DNA of 47,472 nucleotides from Melioribacteraceae bacterium (GTDB lineage: Bacteria > Bacteroidota > Ignavibacteria > Ignavibacteriales > Melioribacteraceae): the NCBI GenBank assembly GCA_027030245.1, contig JALVFE010000004.1, positions 1 through 47,472 of the forward strand, in the 5' to 3' direction. Position numbers and translations under genes: made by a program. Shown piece by piece: positions 27,201-37,177 of this stretch (the first letter of the stretch is position 1; each line of letters begins with the position of its first letter). The notes under the pieces were generated by a model. That model was given only the letters and a program-made list of their open reading frames with translations. It searched no databases and was not told the origin of the DNA.

Positions 27201-28013
27201 TTAATTATTTTCTCCGATTTTTTTCTTTTCGAATTCAGGCAGACAAATTCTTTCAATTTCAACCGTTTCTCCGGTTTCGGTATCCACTTTAACGAACAAT
27301 CCGCAAAGATGCACTTGGTTTTTTGCAGTTTGATATTTTTGCGGCGTTTGATAAACGAAACGGTTTATTGCGGCGTCGGTTTTCATTCCTATCACGGAAT
27401 CGTAAGGTCCCGTCATTCCTGAATCGGTAATGTATCCGGTTCCTTTTGGAAAAATCCGCTCATCGGCGGTCTGAATATGCGTATGGGTTCCGACCAGCAC
27501 GCTGATTTTACCGTCCAAGTAATTTGCCATTGCCAATTTTTCCGCCGTGGCTTCCGCATGGAAATCGAGAAAAACAACGTTGGTTTCCTGTTTAATTCTG
27601 CTCAGAGCCCAATCCGCCGCGCGAAAAGGACAATCGATGGGCGCCATAAAAGCTCTGCCTTGCAAATTCAAAACACCGACTTTACCTTTTTTAGTTTCAA
27701 TTATTGTGTAGCCCCTTCCGTAAGTTCCTTTGGGATAATTAAGCGGTCTCAGAATCCGCTTTTCTTCTTTTAAATAATCTTGCGATTGATGTTTATCCCA
27801 AATATGATTCCCGCTGGTAATAACATCCACGCCCAAATCAAAAAGAATCTTTCCTTCCTTCTCGGTGCAACCTTTTCCGTCGGCTGCATTTTCACCGTTG
27901 GCAATAATAAAATCGGCTTTGTATTTTTTTGCCAGTCCGGGCAACCAGGTTTGCACCATTTCCATTCCCGGTTTTCCAACTATATCTCCGATAAATAAAA
28001 TATTTAATAACAT
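27201..28013 (-). CDS. ymdB: YmdB-type metallophosphoesterase (TIGR00282 family)
   Basis: A 270-residue metallophosphoesterase. Metal ligands lie in FIGDIVGKPG, NGENAADGKG, SGNHIWDKH and GTHTHIQTADERI, and the family marker TDSGMTGPYDSVIGM is present. Homologues hydrolyse 2',3'- or 3',5'-cyclic nucleotides and influence biofilm or sporulation decisions in Bacillus (family knowledge). It is the first gene of the housekeeping operon and diverges from the TonB receptor gene. Confidence 0.9.
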   Translation of the reverse strand: MLLNILFIGDIVGKPGMEMVQTWLPGLAKKYKADFIIANGENAADGKGCTEKEGKILFDLGVDVITSGNHIWDKHQSQDYLKEEKRILRPLNYPKGTYGRGYTIIETKKGKVGVLNLQGRAFMAPIDCPFRAADWALSRIKQETNVVFLDFHAEATAEKLAMANYLDGKISVLVGTHTHIQTADERIFPKGTGYITDSGMTGPYDSVIGMKTDAAINRFVYQTPQKYQTAKNQVHLCGLFVKVDTETGETVEIERICLPEFEKKKIGENN

Positions 28014-28114
28014 TTTTATCCTTATTTTATAAGTATTCCGTATAATTACATTTCAAGAAAGTATTTTTATTCATACTTTTGCTGATGAAAATTGCAAGTC
28101 TTAAGCATAAATAT

Positions 28115-30478
28115 ATGAATACGAAATTTAAGATAATATTTTTACTAATGATACTTTTTATAAACGTACCGGCGCAGAAAAAATTATTTTCTGTTTCCGG
28201 ATACGTTAAAGATAAAAAGACCGGCGAAAGTTTAATCGGCGCAAACGTATATCTGGAAGAATTATCTTTGGGAGCCGCAACCAACAATACCGGTTACTTT
28301 GTAATTCCCGAAGTTCCCGCCGGTAATTTCGAATTAACCGTAAGTTACATCGGTTACGAAACCGAAAAAATTAGTATATCCGTTGAAGAAAATTCCAACA
28401 AAATTCTTGAGATATTTCTTAAACCGTCTTCCGTTGTTACGAAGGAAATAATCGTATCGGACAAATCCGTAAACTTAAGCAAGCGTATGTTTTCCGCGCC
28501 CATTTCCAAAATTGAACTTCTTCCGTCTCAAATAAAAAACATTCCGCAAATGGTAGAATCGGATTTATTGCGCACGCTTCAGACTTTGCCGGGAGTAACT
28601 TCGTTATCGGATTTCTCTTCGGCTTTATATGTAAGGGGCGGAACACCCGATCAAAATTTGTATCTTGTAGACGGAACCGACGTTTACAACCCCGAGCACG
28701 CTTTCGGCATCTTTTCTACATTCAACACAAACGCGATAAAGAAAGTCGAGTTTTCCAAAGGCGGTTTCGGTGCGGAATATGGCGGACGTTTGTCTTCCGT
28801 GCTCAACATTACAAACTTGGACGGAAACAGAAACTACTTTGAAGGTATTGTTAACATTAGTCTTCTTTCCGCTACCGCAACCTTGCAAATTCCCTTGAGC
28901 GATTTCGGATCGCTTTCCGGTTCGTTCCGCCGCACATACATAGATCAAGTTTACGCTAAAGTGATTGATGAAATACCGGATTATTATTTCTACGATGCCA
29001 ACTTGAAAGGCTTTTTCGATTTGGGATTGAAAGATAAATTGTCCGTCAGCTTTTTCAACGGATTCGACGATTTGGATTTCAAAGTTGACAAAAAAGTAAA
29101 AGAATCATTCGGATTTTTATACAGCTGGGGAAACACAACCGCAAGCGTTAATTGGAAACATATCTTCGGTAAAAAATTATTCGGAAACTTTTGGTTAACG
29201 TCAAGCAGATTCCGTTCCGATTTCAACTTGTCTAAAATTCTTAATTTTGTTGAAACTAACGAGCTGACCGATTTATCCGTTAAAGGTTCGTTCAATTATT
29301 TCTATTCGAATTCCCTGGAGTTCAAACTCGGATTTGAACAAAAATTTTTACATTTAATTTACACTCAAAATTGGGACGAAGGGAAAGTTGATGTAAACCA
29401 CAACCGGCAATACACAACGGTTTATTTAAGCAATGTCTGGCGACCGAATATTCTTACCGAAATTGAAACCGGCTTGAGAGTAAACCGTTTTTCGTCAGAC
29501 AGAACGTTCACCGATTTGTCGCCGCGTTTCAGCATAAAATACAGAACTTCGGAAACAACCAATATAAAGTTTGCAACGGGACTTTATCATCAATATCTGA
29601 ACAGAATTCCCAGGTTATTTTTCTCATCGATTTGGGTTTCAGCCGATAAATACACAAACGTTTCTTCTTCTACTCATTTCATTTTGGGATTTCAAAAAAA
29701 TCTGGGCTCGCAAATCGAATTCACTGCGGAAACATATTACAAAAACTACAAAAACATTTTCATTTTCAACCAAGTGTTTATTACCGAAGCCGAGCCAGAC
29801 GCTTACGCACCGAACGGAAACAGTATTTATAACACAACAAGGAATTTGTTTATCGGCGGCGACGGTGAATCATACGGTTTGGAATTACTTCTCAGGAAAG
29901 AAGAAGGACCGGTTAACGGTTGGATTTCTTATGCATTCACACGCACATTGTATAAATTTCCGCGTATCAACAAAGGGAAAGAATTTCCACCGCGGCACGA
30001 TAGAACGCATGTTATTAACGTTATTTTAAATTTCGACTTAAACAACATATTTGCAGGAAACTGGTTTGGGAAACCTGTCAAGTCCGATAAAAACTGGAAA
30101 CTAAGTTTGGGCTTTGTTTACGCAAGCGGTCAGCCGTTAACCGTTCCCAGTTCGGCTTATTATGTTAACAGATTTCCCGATTGGAATACCGTTCCCTTCG
30201 AAGGCGAGCAAAACCCGAATTATAATTTGTATCCCGGCGAAATTAATTCATTCCGTTTGCCGCCTTACATCCGGTTTGATTTGAGTTTGAGTTATGAAAT
30301 AAATTATTCCAAATGGGATTTAATTCCCTATCTGCAAATTTTCAATTTAGGCAACAGGCAGAACGTTTGGTTTATCGATTATAACGAAAAGTTTGAAAAC
30401 AATACAGTTATTCAAACAGTCGATAAAACTTCCATGCTGCCGATTTTACCGAGCTTGGGTGTAAAAATAAAATTTTAA
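28115..30478 (+). CDS. TonB-dependent outer-membrane receptor with carboxypeptidase-regulatory-like domain
   Basis: A 787-residue receptor when started at the ATG at 28115, which gives a clean signal peptide (KFKIIFLLMILFINVPAQ); an in-frame TTG at 28079 would place 12 charged residues ahead of it. Domains are in the same order as in the receptor at 531: the regulatory-like beta domain (GYVKDKKTGESLIGANVYLE), plug (ESDLLRTLQTLPGVTSLSDF, LYVRGGTPDQNLYLVDGTDV) and barrel to a terminal Phe. Shared segments such as the LYLRGG/LYVRGG plug motif mark the two as paralogues. A TACTTTTG at 28074-28081 fits the Bacteroidota -7 box but has no good -33 partner. A DUF4249-like lipoprotein follows 6 bases later. 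Confidence 0.92.
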   Translation: MNTKFKIIFLLMILFINVPAQKKLFSVSGYVKDKKTGESLIGANVYLEELSLGAATNNTGYFVIPEVPAGNFELTVSYIGYETEKISISVEENSNKILEIFLKPSSVVTKEIIVSDKSVNLSKRMFSAPISKIELLPSQIKNIPQMVESDLLRTLQTLPGVTSLSDFSSALYVRGGTPDQNLYLVDGTDVYNPEHAFGIFSTFNTNAIKKVEFSKGGFGAEYGGRLSSVLNITNLDGNRNYFEGIVNISLLSATATLQIPLSDFGSLSGSFRRTYIDQVYAKVIDEIPDYYFYDANLKGFFDLGLKDKLSVSFFNGFDDLDFKVDKKVKESFGFLYSWGNTTASVNWKHIFGKKLFGNFWLTSSRFRSDFNLSKILNFVETNELTDLSVKGSFNYFYSNSLEFKLGFEQKFLHLIYTQNWDEGKVDVNHNRQYTTVYLSNVWRPNILTEIETGLRVNRFSSDRTFTDLSPRFSIKYRTSETTNIKFATGLYHQYLNRIPRLFFSSIWVSADKYTNVSSSTHFILGFQKNLGSQIEFTAETYYKNYKNIFIFNQVFITEAEPDAYAPNGNSIYNTTRNLFIGGDGESYGLELLLRKEEGPVNGWISYAFTRTLYKFPRINKGKEFPPRHDRTHVINVILNFDLNNIFAGNWFGKPVKSDKNWKLSLGFVYASGQPLTVPSSAYYVNRFPDWNTVPFEGEQNPNYNLYPGEINSFRLPPYIRFDLSLSYEINYSKWDLIPYLQIFNLGNRQNVWFIDYNEKFENNTVIQTVDKTSMLPILPSLGVKIKF

Positions 30479-30484
30479 TATGAT

Positions 30485-31354
30485 ATGAAATTATTCAAAT
30501 TATTAATATTGATAATTATATTAACCGTTCTAAACGGGTGCGGCGATCCGCTCGTAGATGTTTCGGATATAGTTTATGAACCTAAAATAGTTGTCGAAGG
30601 ATTTTTATATCCCGGAAAGACTGTCAGTGATATAAAAATTTCAAGAAATTTTAAACTTAATACGAAAGTAAATCCGGATAGTTTAATTCTTACACCGTCT
30701 AAAAACAAAGTTGAAGCAACGATAAACAATATTCCGTTAATGTTCGACGAAAAAAGCAGAACATATTATACAGACGAATTAGCAATCGAATACAACGAAG
30801 TTTATACTCTTAGAATCAAAGCTACGATAGACGGTAAAGCTTATTCGGCTGAAGCTGCCACAAAATCGCCCGAAAAAGGATTTAACGTTATCGAGAAAAA
30901 TTTGGGGACTAAAAAATACAGGAAAGATAAGGTGGAATTTCATTTTGTCACTTCTCCCGGAGTTGGCACTTACGCTTTTTCGATAATAGCGGATTCAGTA
31001 AAAATAGAAAACTTTATCTATGGAAACAGTTTCTTTCCGAACATAAAACCCGAGAACGTTGAAAAAAGATTCAATTCGTTCCTATTTCATTTCAGATTTA
31101 TAAACAACATTGAGTCTTATTCGGGCAAGACATACACATTTGAACTCAAACCGTTTGACGCTTGGTTTTACAGTCCTTACAGAATCATTGCTTATGCATG
31201 CAACAAAGATTACAAGGATTATTTATTCACCGCAAAGAACGTAAAAGAATTCGACGGTAATTTCCACGAACCGAAAACCAATTTTACCGGGGACGGAATC
31301 GGGGTTTTCGCATCGGCAATTCGGGATACGGTTTATTTTACTTTGGTAAAATAA
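30485..31354 (+). CDS. DUF4249-family lipoprotein, partner of the TonB receptor
   Basis: A 289-residue lipoprotein with lipobox LNGC (Cys19). The start IVVEGFLYPGKTVSDIKISRNF and the end NFTGDGIGVFASAIRDTVYFTL are typical of DUF4249, a family that almost always follows a TonB receptor in Bacteroidota. It is a paralogue of the shorter protein at 2830. A function in ligand capture together with the receptor is inferred from the pairing. Confidence 0.85.
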   Translation: MKLFKLLILIIILTVLNGCGDPLVDVSDIVYEPKIVVEGFLYPGKTVSDIKISRNFKLNTKVNPDSLILTPSKNKVEATINNIPLMFDEKSRTYYTDELAIEYNEVYTLRIKATIDGKAYSAEAATKSPEKGFNVIEKNLGTKKYRKDKVEFHFVTSPGVGTYAFSIIADSVKIENFIYGNSFFPNIKPENVEKRFNSFLFHFRFINNIESYSGKTYTFELKPFDAWFYSPYRIIAYACNKDYKDYLFTAKNVKEFDGNFHEPKTNFTGDGIGVFASAIRDTVYFTLVK

Positions 31355-31357
31355 TAA

Positions 31358-31630
31358 TTATTTCCGCAAATTAATATCCGCAAGAGCGTGCAGTTTGTAT
31401 TCCCTTATTTTATCGTTAATCTGGGCTTTTAACTCGTCCCGTTTTTGTTTTAGTAATTCTTCGTATTCTTCGCCGGAAAATAATTCATCGGAAACCAACT
31501 TTTGGGCAAGTTTGTTAACTTCGATATCCAAAAGAACATGAAGCAGTGCATTATTATTTATCAATTGCTGCAATACGGCTTGATTATATTCGCCTATGTT
31601 TTGAAATTCAATCGGTATGTTTTCTGCCAT
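31358..31630 (-). CDS. Small helical protein of unknown function
   Basis: A 90-residue, charged, mostly helical protein (GEEYEELLKQKRDELKAQINDKIREYK looks like a coiled coil; key pattern at residues 53-79). There is no signal peptide and no family I recognise. It converges with the lipoprotein gene, 3 bases apart. GGAG lies a few bases upstream of the ATG on the minus strand, supporting a real gene. Confidence 0.6.
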   Translation of the reverse strand: MAENIPIEFQNIGEYNQAVLQQLINNNALLHVLLDIEVNKLAQKLVSDELFSGEEYEELLKQKRDELKAQINDKIREYKLHALADINLRK

Positions 31631-31697
31631 TTGATTTCTCCGTTATTTCGTATTAAAATTTTTTTGATGTGCAATTTATAAAAATCATTTTATAAAA

Positions 31698-31949
31698 TTA
31701 AGCGCCGGCTGTTTTTATTCCCTTATAAATTCCAACCAAACTGATGAGCAACCAAAAGGATTCAATGATAAACGCAGAAAGGTTAAAATTTTTTGAAAGC
31801 GATATAATTACAAAAATCGCCCCAACCGTATTAGCAATTGAATAAAGAATGTTGTTACTGTTTATTTTTTCCAATTGGAGCAAAAGATAAGCGCCGATGA
31901 TTAATGCCACTCCCACATTGCCAATAAAATCAAATATATTATATTCCAC
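31698..31949 (-). CDS. Small membrane protein, CBU_0592-like domain
   Basis: An 83-residue protein with three hydrophobic segments (residues 8-24, 36-50, 58-76). The pattern FIGNVGVALIIGAYLLLQ..NILYSIANTVGAIFVIISL matches small membrane proteins of the CBU_0592 type, whose role is unknown. It diverges from the nuclease gene at 32035. Confidence 0.7.
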   Translation of the reverse strand: MEYNIFDFIGNVGVALIIGAYLLLQLEKINSNNILYSIANTVGAIFVIISLSKNFNLSAFIIESFWLLISLVGIYKGIKTAGA

Positions 31950-32034
31950 TTGAGAATTTTCCGGTTTTTGTGAGCAAATATTTATTTGTCGAATAAATGT
32001 TATAAATTAGGTTAGAAAAACTTACAATTTTTTT

Positions 32035-33687
32035 ATGAAAAATATTTCCTTAAAAAGCATTTCGCCTAAAGAAACAGAGTTTACCGTAATAGATTTTGAA
32101 ACCACAGGACTTTCGCCGAAATCCGCAAAGGTTATCGAAGTCGGTTTGGTTAAAGTTAAAAATCTTAAAGTTGCAGATACTTTTTCGGTGTTAATTAATC
32201 CGGCTCAACATATTCCGAGCGAAATAACGATGTTAACCGGAATTACCAACTCCGATGTTGAAAACGCTCCGGCTTTTGAAGAAGTAGCGCCAAAGATTTC
32301 GGAATTTATCGGAGATTCGGTTCTGGTGGGACATAACTTGAAATTCGATTATTCGTTTTTGGAATCGGAATTCCGCAATGCGGAACTTTCCCCGCCGGAG
32401 GTTCATCAACTTTGCACGTTAAAATTATCCCGTAAATTACTGCCGCATCTTCCAAATAAATCTTTGGGAACCGTAAAAAAGCATTTACGCATACGTCATA
32501 AAAATATGCACCGGGCTTTAAGCGATGCAATGGTTACAGCAAAAGTATTAATTAAGTTAATCAAAAAACTCGAGACAGAATTCGAAGTAAAAACCACTTC
32601 CGATATTTTATCTTTTCAGTCTCTGCCCAAAACAAACAAAACATTCAGAATAATAAAAAAGAAATTAAGCGAAGATTATGCCCGTTTGCCCGAAAATCCC
32701 GGCGTGTATTTTTTCCAGAATGCGAAAGGAAAAATATTTTACATTGGTAAAGCAAAATCGTTAAAGAAAAGGGTGCAAAATTATTTTTCCACTACCGCCC
32801 CGAGAAAAGCAAAGAAGATTGTCCGGCAGTCGTCCCGACTTGGGTTTCAAACAACAAAGTCGGAATTGACCGCATTGCTTGCCGAAGCCGAATTAATAAA
32901 GAAACATAACCCGCCGTTAAATACACTTTTGAAAAAATATTCGAGAAGTTATTTTATCAAAGTAACCCGAAACGATAAATTCCCCGTTGTGGAAATTTCT
33001 TCGAGCTTTAACTTCGACGGGAACGATTATTTCGGTCCTTACTCAAACCGCAATATTGCGAACGATATGAAAGAGATTATCGACAAAACTTTCCAACTCA
33101 GGGAATGCAACGATAAAGAATTTTCGAAATCAAAAAAATGTTATCTCGCGGATATCGAAAGATGTCTTGCCCCTTGTGTTTTGCCCGCAATTGAAAACGA
33201 ATATGATGCGGAATTGGAAAAAGTGTTCGAATATCTTTCGGGGCAAAACCAATTTGCCGTAAACCGGCTGCTGAAAAAAATGAAATCCCTTTCGGATAAA
33301 AAACGATACGAAGAAGCGGCGGTTGTCCGCGATTCGATTGAGAATATTCTGAACCACTTAAACCGTTCTTCCATTCTTGCCGAACCGGTTAATCGAGCGA
33401 AAGTTCTAATCGAGATAAAAGATTCCCGTGAAACAGATTATTTGTTAATGTTGGAAGGTAAAATAATAATTAAAGACTATATAGTTTCAAATAAAACCGA
33501 TTTCGATTCGGTTCTTGAAGAATATTTTTCGGGCACAATAAATTTGTTTCCCGATTTAACCGAAGAAGATCTTGAAAAAATGAAAATTTCGCTTTCATGG
33601 TTGGTAAGGAACCGGCACAAAATAAAGATTCATTATCTTAAAAATTTTCAATCGAAAGAAGAGTTAATGAAAAGCCTGGTTTTCTAA
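32035..33687 (+). CDS. DnaQ-type 3'-5' exonuclease fused to a GIY-YIG (UvrC N-terminal-like) nuclease
   Basis: A 550-residue fusion. Residues about 14-185 are a DEDDh exonuclease of the DNA polymerase III epsilon type: VIDFETTGL (Asp20, Glu22), VGHNLKFDYSFLE and HRALSDAM. Residues about 215-300 are a GIY-YIG domain: PGVYFFQNAKGKIFYIGKAK and KRVQNYF, with ALLAEAELIKKHNP. A UVR-like motif (KRYEEAAVVRDSIE) follows near residue 430. This Cho/UvrC-like plus epsilon fusion is known from several phyla and is thought to act in DNA repair; it lacks the C-terminal UvrC endonuclease half. It ends overlapping the convergent MgtC-like gene by 4 bases. Confidence 0.88.
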   Translation: MKNISLKSISPKETEFTVIDFETTGLSPKSAKVIEVGLVKVKNLKVADTFSVLINPAQHIPSEITMLTGITNSDVENAPAFEEVAPKISEFIGDSVLVGHNLKFDYSFLESEFRNAELSPPEVHQLCTLKLSRKLLPHLPNKSLGTVKKHLRIRHKNMHRALSDAMVTAKVLIKLIKKLETEFEVKTTSDILSFQSLPKTNKTFRIIKKKLSEDYARLPENPGVYFFQNAKGKIFYIGKAKSLKKRVQNYFSTTAPRKAKKIVRQSSRLGFQTTKSELTALLAEAELIKKHNPPLNTLLKKYSRSYFIKVTRNDKFPVVEISSSFNFDGNDYFGPYSNRNIANDMKEIIDKTFQLRECNDKEFSKSKKCYLADIERCLAPCVLPAIENEYDAELEKVFEYLSGQNQFAVNRLLKKMKSLSDKKRYEEAAVVRDSIENILNHLNRSSILAEPVNRAKVLIEIKDSRETDYLLMLEGKIIIKDYIVSNKTDFDSVLEEYFSGTINLFPDLTEEDLEKMKISLSWLVRNRHKIKIHYLKNFQSKEELMKSLVF

Positions 33688-34997
33688 ATAAAAACGAAAA
33701 GCAAATAAGCGATTGTAATAAGAAGAACAGGCGTAAATCCCCAAACCGCATATTTTCTCATTTCCTTCGTTCCCATAGTTGATGCAATTAAGCCTTTGAC
33801 GAACGTATTCATCCCGAAGGCAATAATTATAGCGTTTGAAGCAACGTTGACGGGAATTGTTTTTTCCACCATATCGACGAGCGAAAGAGCTATTGCGTCA
33901 AGGTCAGCCAAACCGGCGAAGAAACTTGTGTAGTAAATACCTTCGTGACCGAAATAAAAGTTTGCCGCCGCCGATACGAACAAAATTATTCCGAACAAAA
34001 CACCGAATTTGATTGCGAACATTACTCTGAAGGGGTTTTGCAATCCCAAATCATGCGGTAATGCCGATTCTTTTCTCGACCAGATTATTCTGCTGATAAT
34101 TAATCCGATAACCGTAAAAACCGCAACCGGTATTATCAAGTTATTTGCAAAGTCAATATTCAAAACCGCAAGAATTATCCAAATACGTGGAAACATAATG
34201 GAAGAAGCAAGCAAACTTCCCGCAGCCAAGTTACGCGAGAGATGCGGCATGTTTTTGCTCTGCCCCGCAAAGGAAGTTGTTGTTGCCGTGCTCGATGCAA
34301 TACCACCAAGAACGGATAATAAAAAGATTCCTTTGTTCGCTCCGATAAGTTTGAAAAGAATAAACCCCACAAAACTAATCGTGGAAATTAAAACCACCAT
34401 ATACCAAATTTTTCTCGGATTCAAAACGTCGAACGGACCGTAGGTTTGATCGGGCAACAAAGGTAAAATTATAATTGTAATTATCGCAAACTTGATTGCG
34501 GCAAATATATCTTCGTTTTCTACTTTTCCGGCAAGAGCCCTGAACTCCGATTTAAATGTTAAAAACGCAACAACCACAACCGCGATTGCGCCGGCTAACA
34601 AAACATAATTCCAATAGACGAGCGAACCTAACAAATAAACTATGAAATGCGTAATCTCCGATGTTCCGCCGATTCCGCCCGAACGGCTGGAAAAATAATA
34701 AGAAATTATCACCAGCAATCCGAAAATAAAAAACACCGATGCATATACAATATAAGTGGTAAACGAAGCGATAAATGCGGTTATAAATCCCAAAATGGAA
34801 ATGAGCGGATATGTTCTTACTCCGGCAAAGGTTTTGCTCGATGGCTTTTTACCCCTTTCCCTTTCAATTCCCACAAGCATACCGATTAAAATCACTATAG
34901 CCAATTTGTACCATAGCATCGGTATGTTTTCTTCGGACGATATCAACTGCTGAAATAACAACATAAACAAGCCCATAAAATGAAAAAGTCCCGGCAA
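33684..34997 (-). CDS. MgtC/SapB family membrane protein with DUF4010 domain
   Basis: A 437-residue polytopic protein. Residues about 27-150 carry the MgtC/SapB signature (AIVILIGMLVGIERERGKK, FAGVRTYPLISILGF). The remainder is a DUF4010 region with about eight more membrane segments and GGIASSTATTTSFAGQSK. Its transport function is unknown; MgtC-like domains are linked to magnesium or stress. The true start could be the later ATG at 34964, as the first eleven residues add nothing to the first helix. Confidence 0.8.
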   Translation of the reverse strand: MPGLFHFMGLFMLLFQQLISSEENIPMLWYKLAIVILIGMLVGIERERGKKPSSKTFAGVRTYPLISILGFITAFIASFTTYIVYASVFFIFGLLVIISYYFSSRSGGIGGTSEITHFIVYLLGSLVYWNYVLLAGAIAVVVVAFLTFKSEFRALAGKVENEDIFAAIKFAIITIIILPLLPDQTYGPFDVLNPRKIWYMVVLISTISFVGFILFKLIGANKGIFLLSVLGGIASSTATTTSFAGQSKNMPHLSRNLAAGSLLASSIMFPRIWIILAVLNIDFANNLIIPVAVFTVIGLIISRIIWSRKESALPHDLGLQNPFRVMFAIKFGVLFGIILFVSAAANFYFGHEGIYYTSFFAGLADLDAIALSLVDMVEKTIPVNVASNAIIIAFGMNTFVKGLIASTMGTKEMRKYAVWGFTPVLLITIAYLLFVFI

Positions 34998-35056
34998 TTT
35001 CTAAATTTGAAACCGCCGAGACCGATAAATAATTAATTTTTTCGTGAATTTCAACG

Positions 35057-36976
35057 TTACAATTTCTTAACAGCCGTATACCATTCGCTCGATTGTTCAA
35101 GCAATTTATTTATTCTATTCACCAGTTTGTGCGGATCGGTTAAATAACCTTCCATCAACAAAGCGGATTCGTATAATTGCTCTACAACGTTTGTGATATA
35201 TTCATCTTTATCATTGGCTTTATAAACTTTCAATAAATTCCGGATTAGCTTATGATCTTTGTTGATTTCCATTATCTTTTTCGGGATAGATTTGGTTTGA
35301 CCGGTGATGTGCATTATTTTTTGCATTGTGGAAGATATGGAGTCATCCGGATTAACAAGAACCGCCGGACTACCAATCAATCTTTTCGATTCCCTTACAT
35401 CAGTGACCCGGTCGCCCAAAATATTTTTTATTCTTTGCAACAGACTTGAAAAATGCTTTTCGTCATCTTTTGATAAAGGCTCAACTTCATGCTCTTTTTC
35501 TTCCACATCTTCAAGTTTGTTTAACTTTTTCACGTCAACCTGATCAACAGACTTAAATTCGTAATCCTTATATTTCATCAACGAACTGAGCGCAAATTCT
35601 TCCAACGGATCGTAAAGGTAAAGAACTTCAATTCCTTTCCGTTTGAAGATTTCGAGATGCGGATCCATTTCAATCGCCGCCCTGCTGCTGCCCAAAATGT
35701 AATATATTTCTTTTTGCTTCTTGTGCATCTTTTTAACGTAATCTTCCAACGAAATCAATTCTTTTTCATCCTTGCAGCTCGATGAATTAAATCTGAGCAG
35801 TTTCATAAATTTTTCTTGATTTGCGTAATCGGTATAGCCCAAACGGAATATCTTACCGTGTGCTTCCCAGAATTGTTTGTATTTATCCGGCTCTTTCTCC
35901 GCCATTTTGGTCAAGAACGAAAGCACTTGCGAAGTAACACTGTTGGCAATTTTCGTGAAGATAATATTTTCTTGCAAAGTTTCGCGGGAGATATTTAACG
36001 GTAAATCTTCCGAATCGACTACGCCTTTAATAAAACCGAGATATTCGGGCAGAAGGTCTTTGTTTTTATGTTGAATTAACACACGGCGTACGTACAAATC
36101 CAACCCGTAATCTTCACGGGTAAATCCGTACCAATCGATATTGCGTTTCGGAATAAACAGTAATGCTTTGAATTGAATAGGCGCATCCACCGAAATGTGA
36201 ATTGTATCCAAAGGTTCTTCGGTATCGTAGGTTAAAAATTTATAGAACTCAACATATTGTTCTTTTTTAATGGATGATTTCGGTTCACGCCATAGCGCCG
36301 GAATTGTGTTTACCCTTTCGCCTTCAATCTTAATAGGAAATGAAATAAAACTGGAGTGTTTTTTCACTATTGATTCAAGACGGTATTTTTCCGTAAATTC
36401 CTTAGCATCGTCTTTCAAATGAATTTCAACTATTGTCCCGCGTTTCATTTCTTCATCGAGCGGTTTAACTACGAAGCCGCCCATTCCGTCCGATTCCCAT
36501 TCCATTGCGGGTTCGTCTTTCAAATAAGATTTGGTTTTAACTACAACTTTTTTAGCAACCATAAAAACAGAATAAAAACCGATTCCGAACTTTCCTATTA
36601 TGTTGCTCGCTTTTTCTTTGTTTTCCGAAACGATTTTAAGGAATTCTTCAGTGCCGGATTTTGCGATGGTTCCCAAATTTTTGATTAACTCATCACGAGT
36701 CATCCCGATTCCGTGATCCTGAACGTAAAGAATATTTTTATCTTTATCCGCTCTTATATTAATTTCCAAAGGCAAATCTTTGTCGATGTAATCGGTTCCT
36801 TTAGTCGATTCAAACCGTATTTTATCCATTGCGTCAGAAGCATTGGAGATTAATTCCCTTAAAAATATTTCTTTATGAGTGTAAAGCGAATGGACGAGAA
36901 TATCCAATAATTTCTTTACTTCGGCTTTGAACTGCCTTTTTGTTTCTTTCATTTCGGTTATTTTTGCTTCGCTCAT
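35057..36976 (-). CDS. htpG: Chaperone protein HtpG (Hsp90)
   Basis: A 639-residue ATP-dependent chaperone. The GHKL ATP site is complete: ELISNASDAMDKIR, VQDHGIGMTRDEL and GKFGIGFYSVFMV. The middle and C-terminal dimerisation domains follow at normal length. The ATG at 36976 is chosen because ACGGAGGGATT is spaced perfectly in front of it; an in-frame ATG 18 bases upstream lies before that site. Confidence 0.96.
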   Translation of the reverse strand: MSEAKITEMKETKRQFKAEVKKLLDILVHSLYTHKEIFLRELISNASDAMDKIRFESTKGTDYIDKDLPLEINIRADKDKNILYVQDHGIGMTRDELIKNLGTIAKSGTEEFLKIVSENKEKASNIIGKFGIGFYSVFMVAKKVVVKTKSYLKDEPAMEWESDGMGGFVVKPLDEEMKRGTIVEIHLKDDAKEFTEKYRLESIVKKHSSFISFPIKIEGERVNTIPALWREPKSSIKKEQYVEFYKFLTYDTEEPLDTIHISVDAPIQFKALLFIPKRNIDWYGFTREDYGLDLYVRRVLIQHKNKDLLPEYLGFIKGVVDSEDLPLNISRETLQENIIFTKIANSVTSQVLSFLTKMAEKEPDKYKQFWEAHGKIFRLGYTDYANQEKFMKLLRFNSSSCKDEKELISLEDYVKKMHKKQKEIYYILGSSRAAIEMDPHLEIFKRKGIEVLYLYDPLEEFALSSLMKYKDYEFKSVDQVDVKKLNKLEDVEEKEHEVEPLSKDDEKHFSSLLQRIKNILGDRVTDVRESKRLIGSPAVLVNPDDSISSTMQKIMHITGQTKSIPKKIMEINKDHKLIRNLLKVYKANDKDEYITNVVEQLYESALLMEGYLTDPHKLVNRINKLLEQSSEWYTAVKKL

Positions 36977-37035
36977 AATCCCTCCGTTTTTCACATAACT
37001 TACAAAAATATGATGATTAAAAATAACCGTAGTTT

Positions 37036-37064
37036 CATAAAAATTAAATAGAAAAAAGTTCCAA
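37036..37064 (-). promoter_or_regulatory. Possible htpG promoter
   Basis: TTGGAA and TTTATG are separated by 17 bases on the minus strand, about 60 bases before the htpG start. The -10 match is poor. I saw no CIRCE-type element nearby. Confidence 0.3.
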
Positions 37065-37177
37065 TTTATAGCGGTGTACGATTAAAATTTTCCCCGCAGT
37101 AAAATATCTCGTAAATATCATATTGTTCCCCCCAGACGGACAACATAACAAGTCATAAATTCCAAATTCCAAATCCC

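Noticed and set aside
28027-28287. 86-codon frame on the minus strand across the start of the TonB receptor gene
   Set aside because: It lies opposite a clear signal peptide and regulatory-like domain and has no recognisable features; it is a shadow frame.
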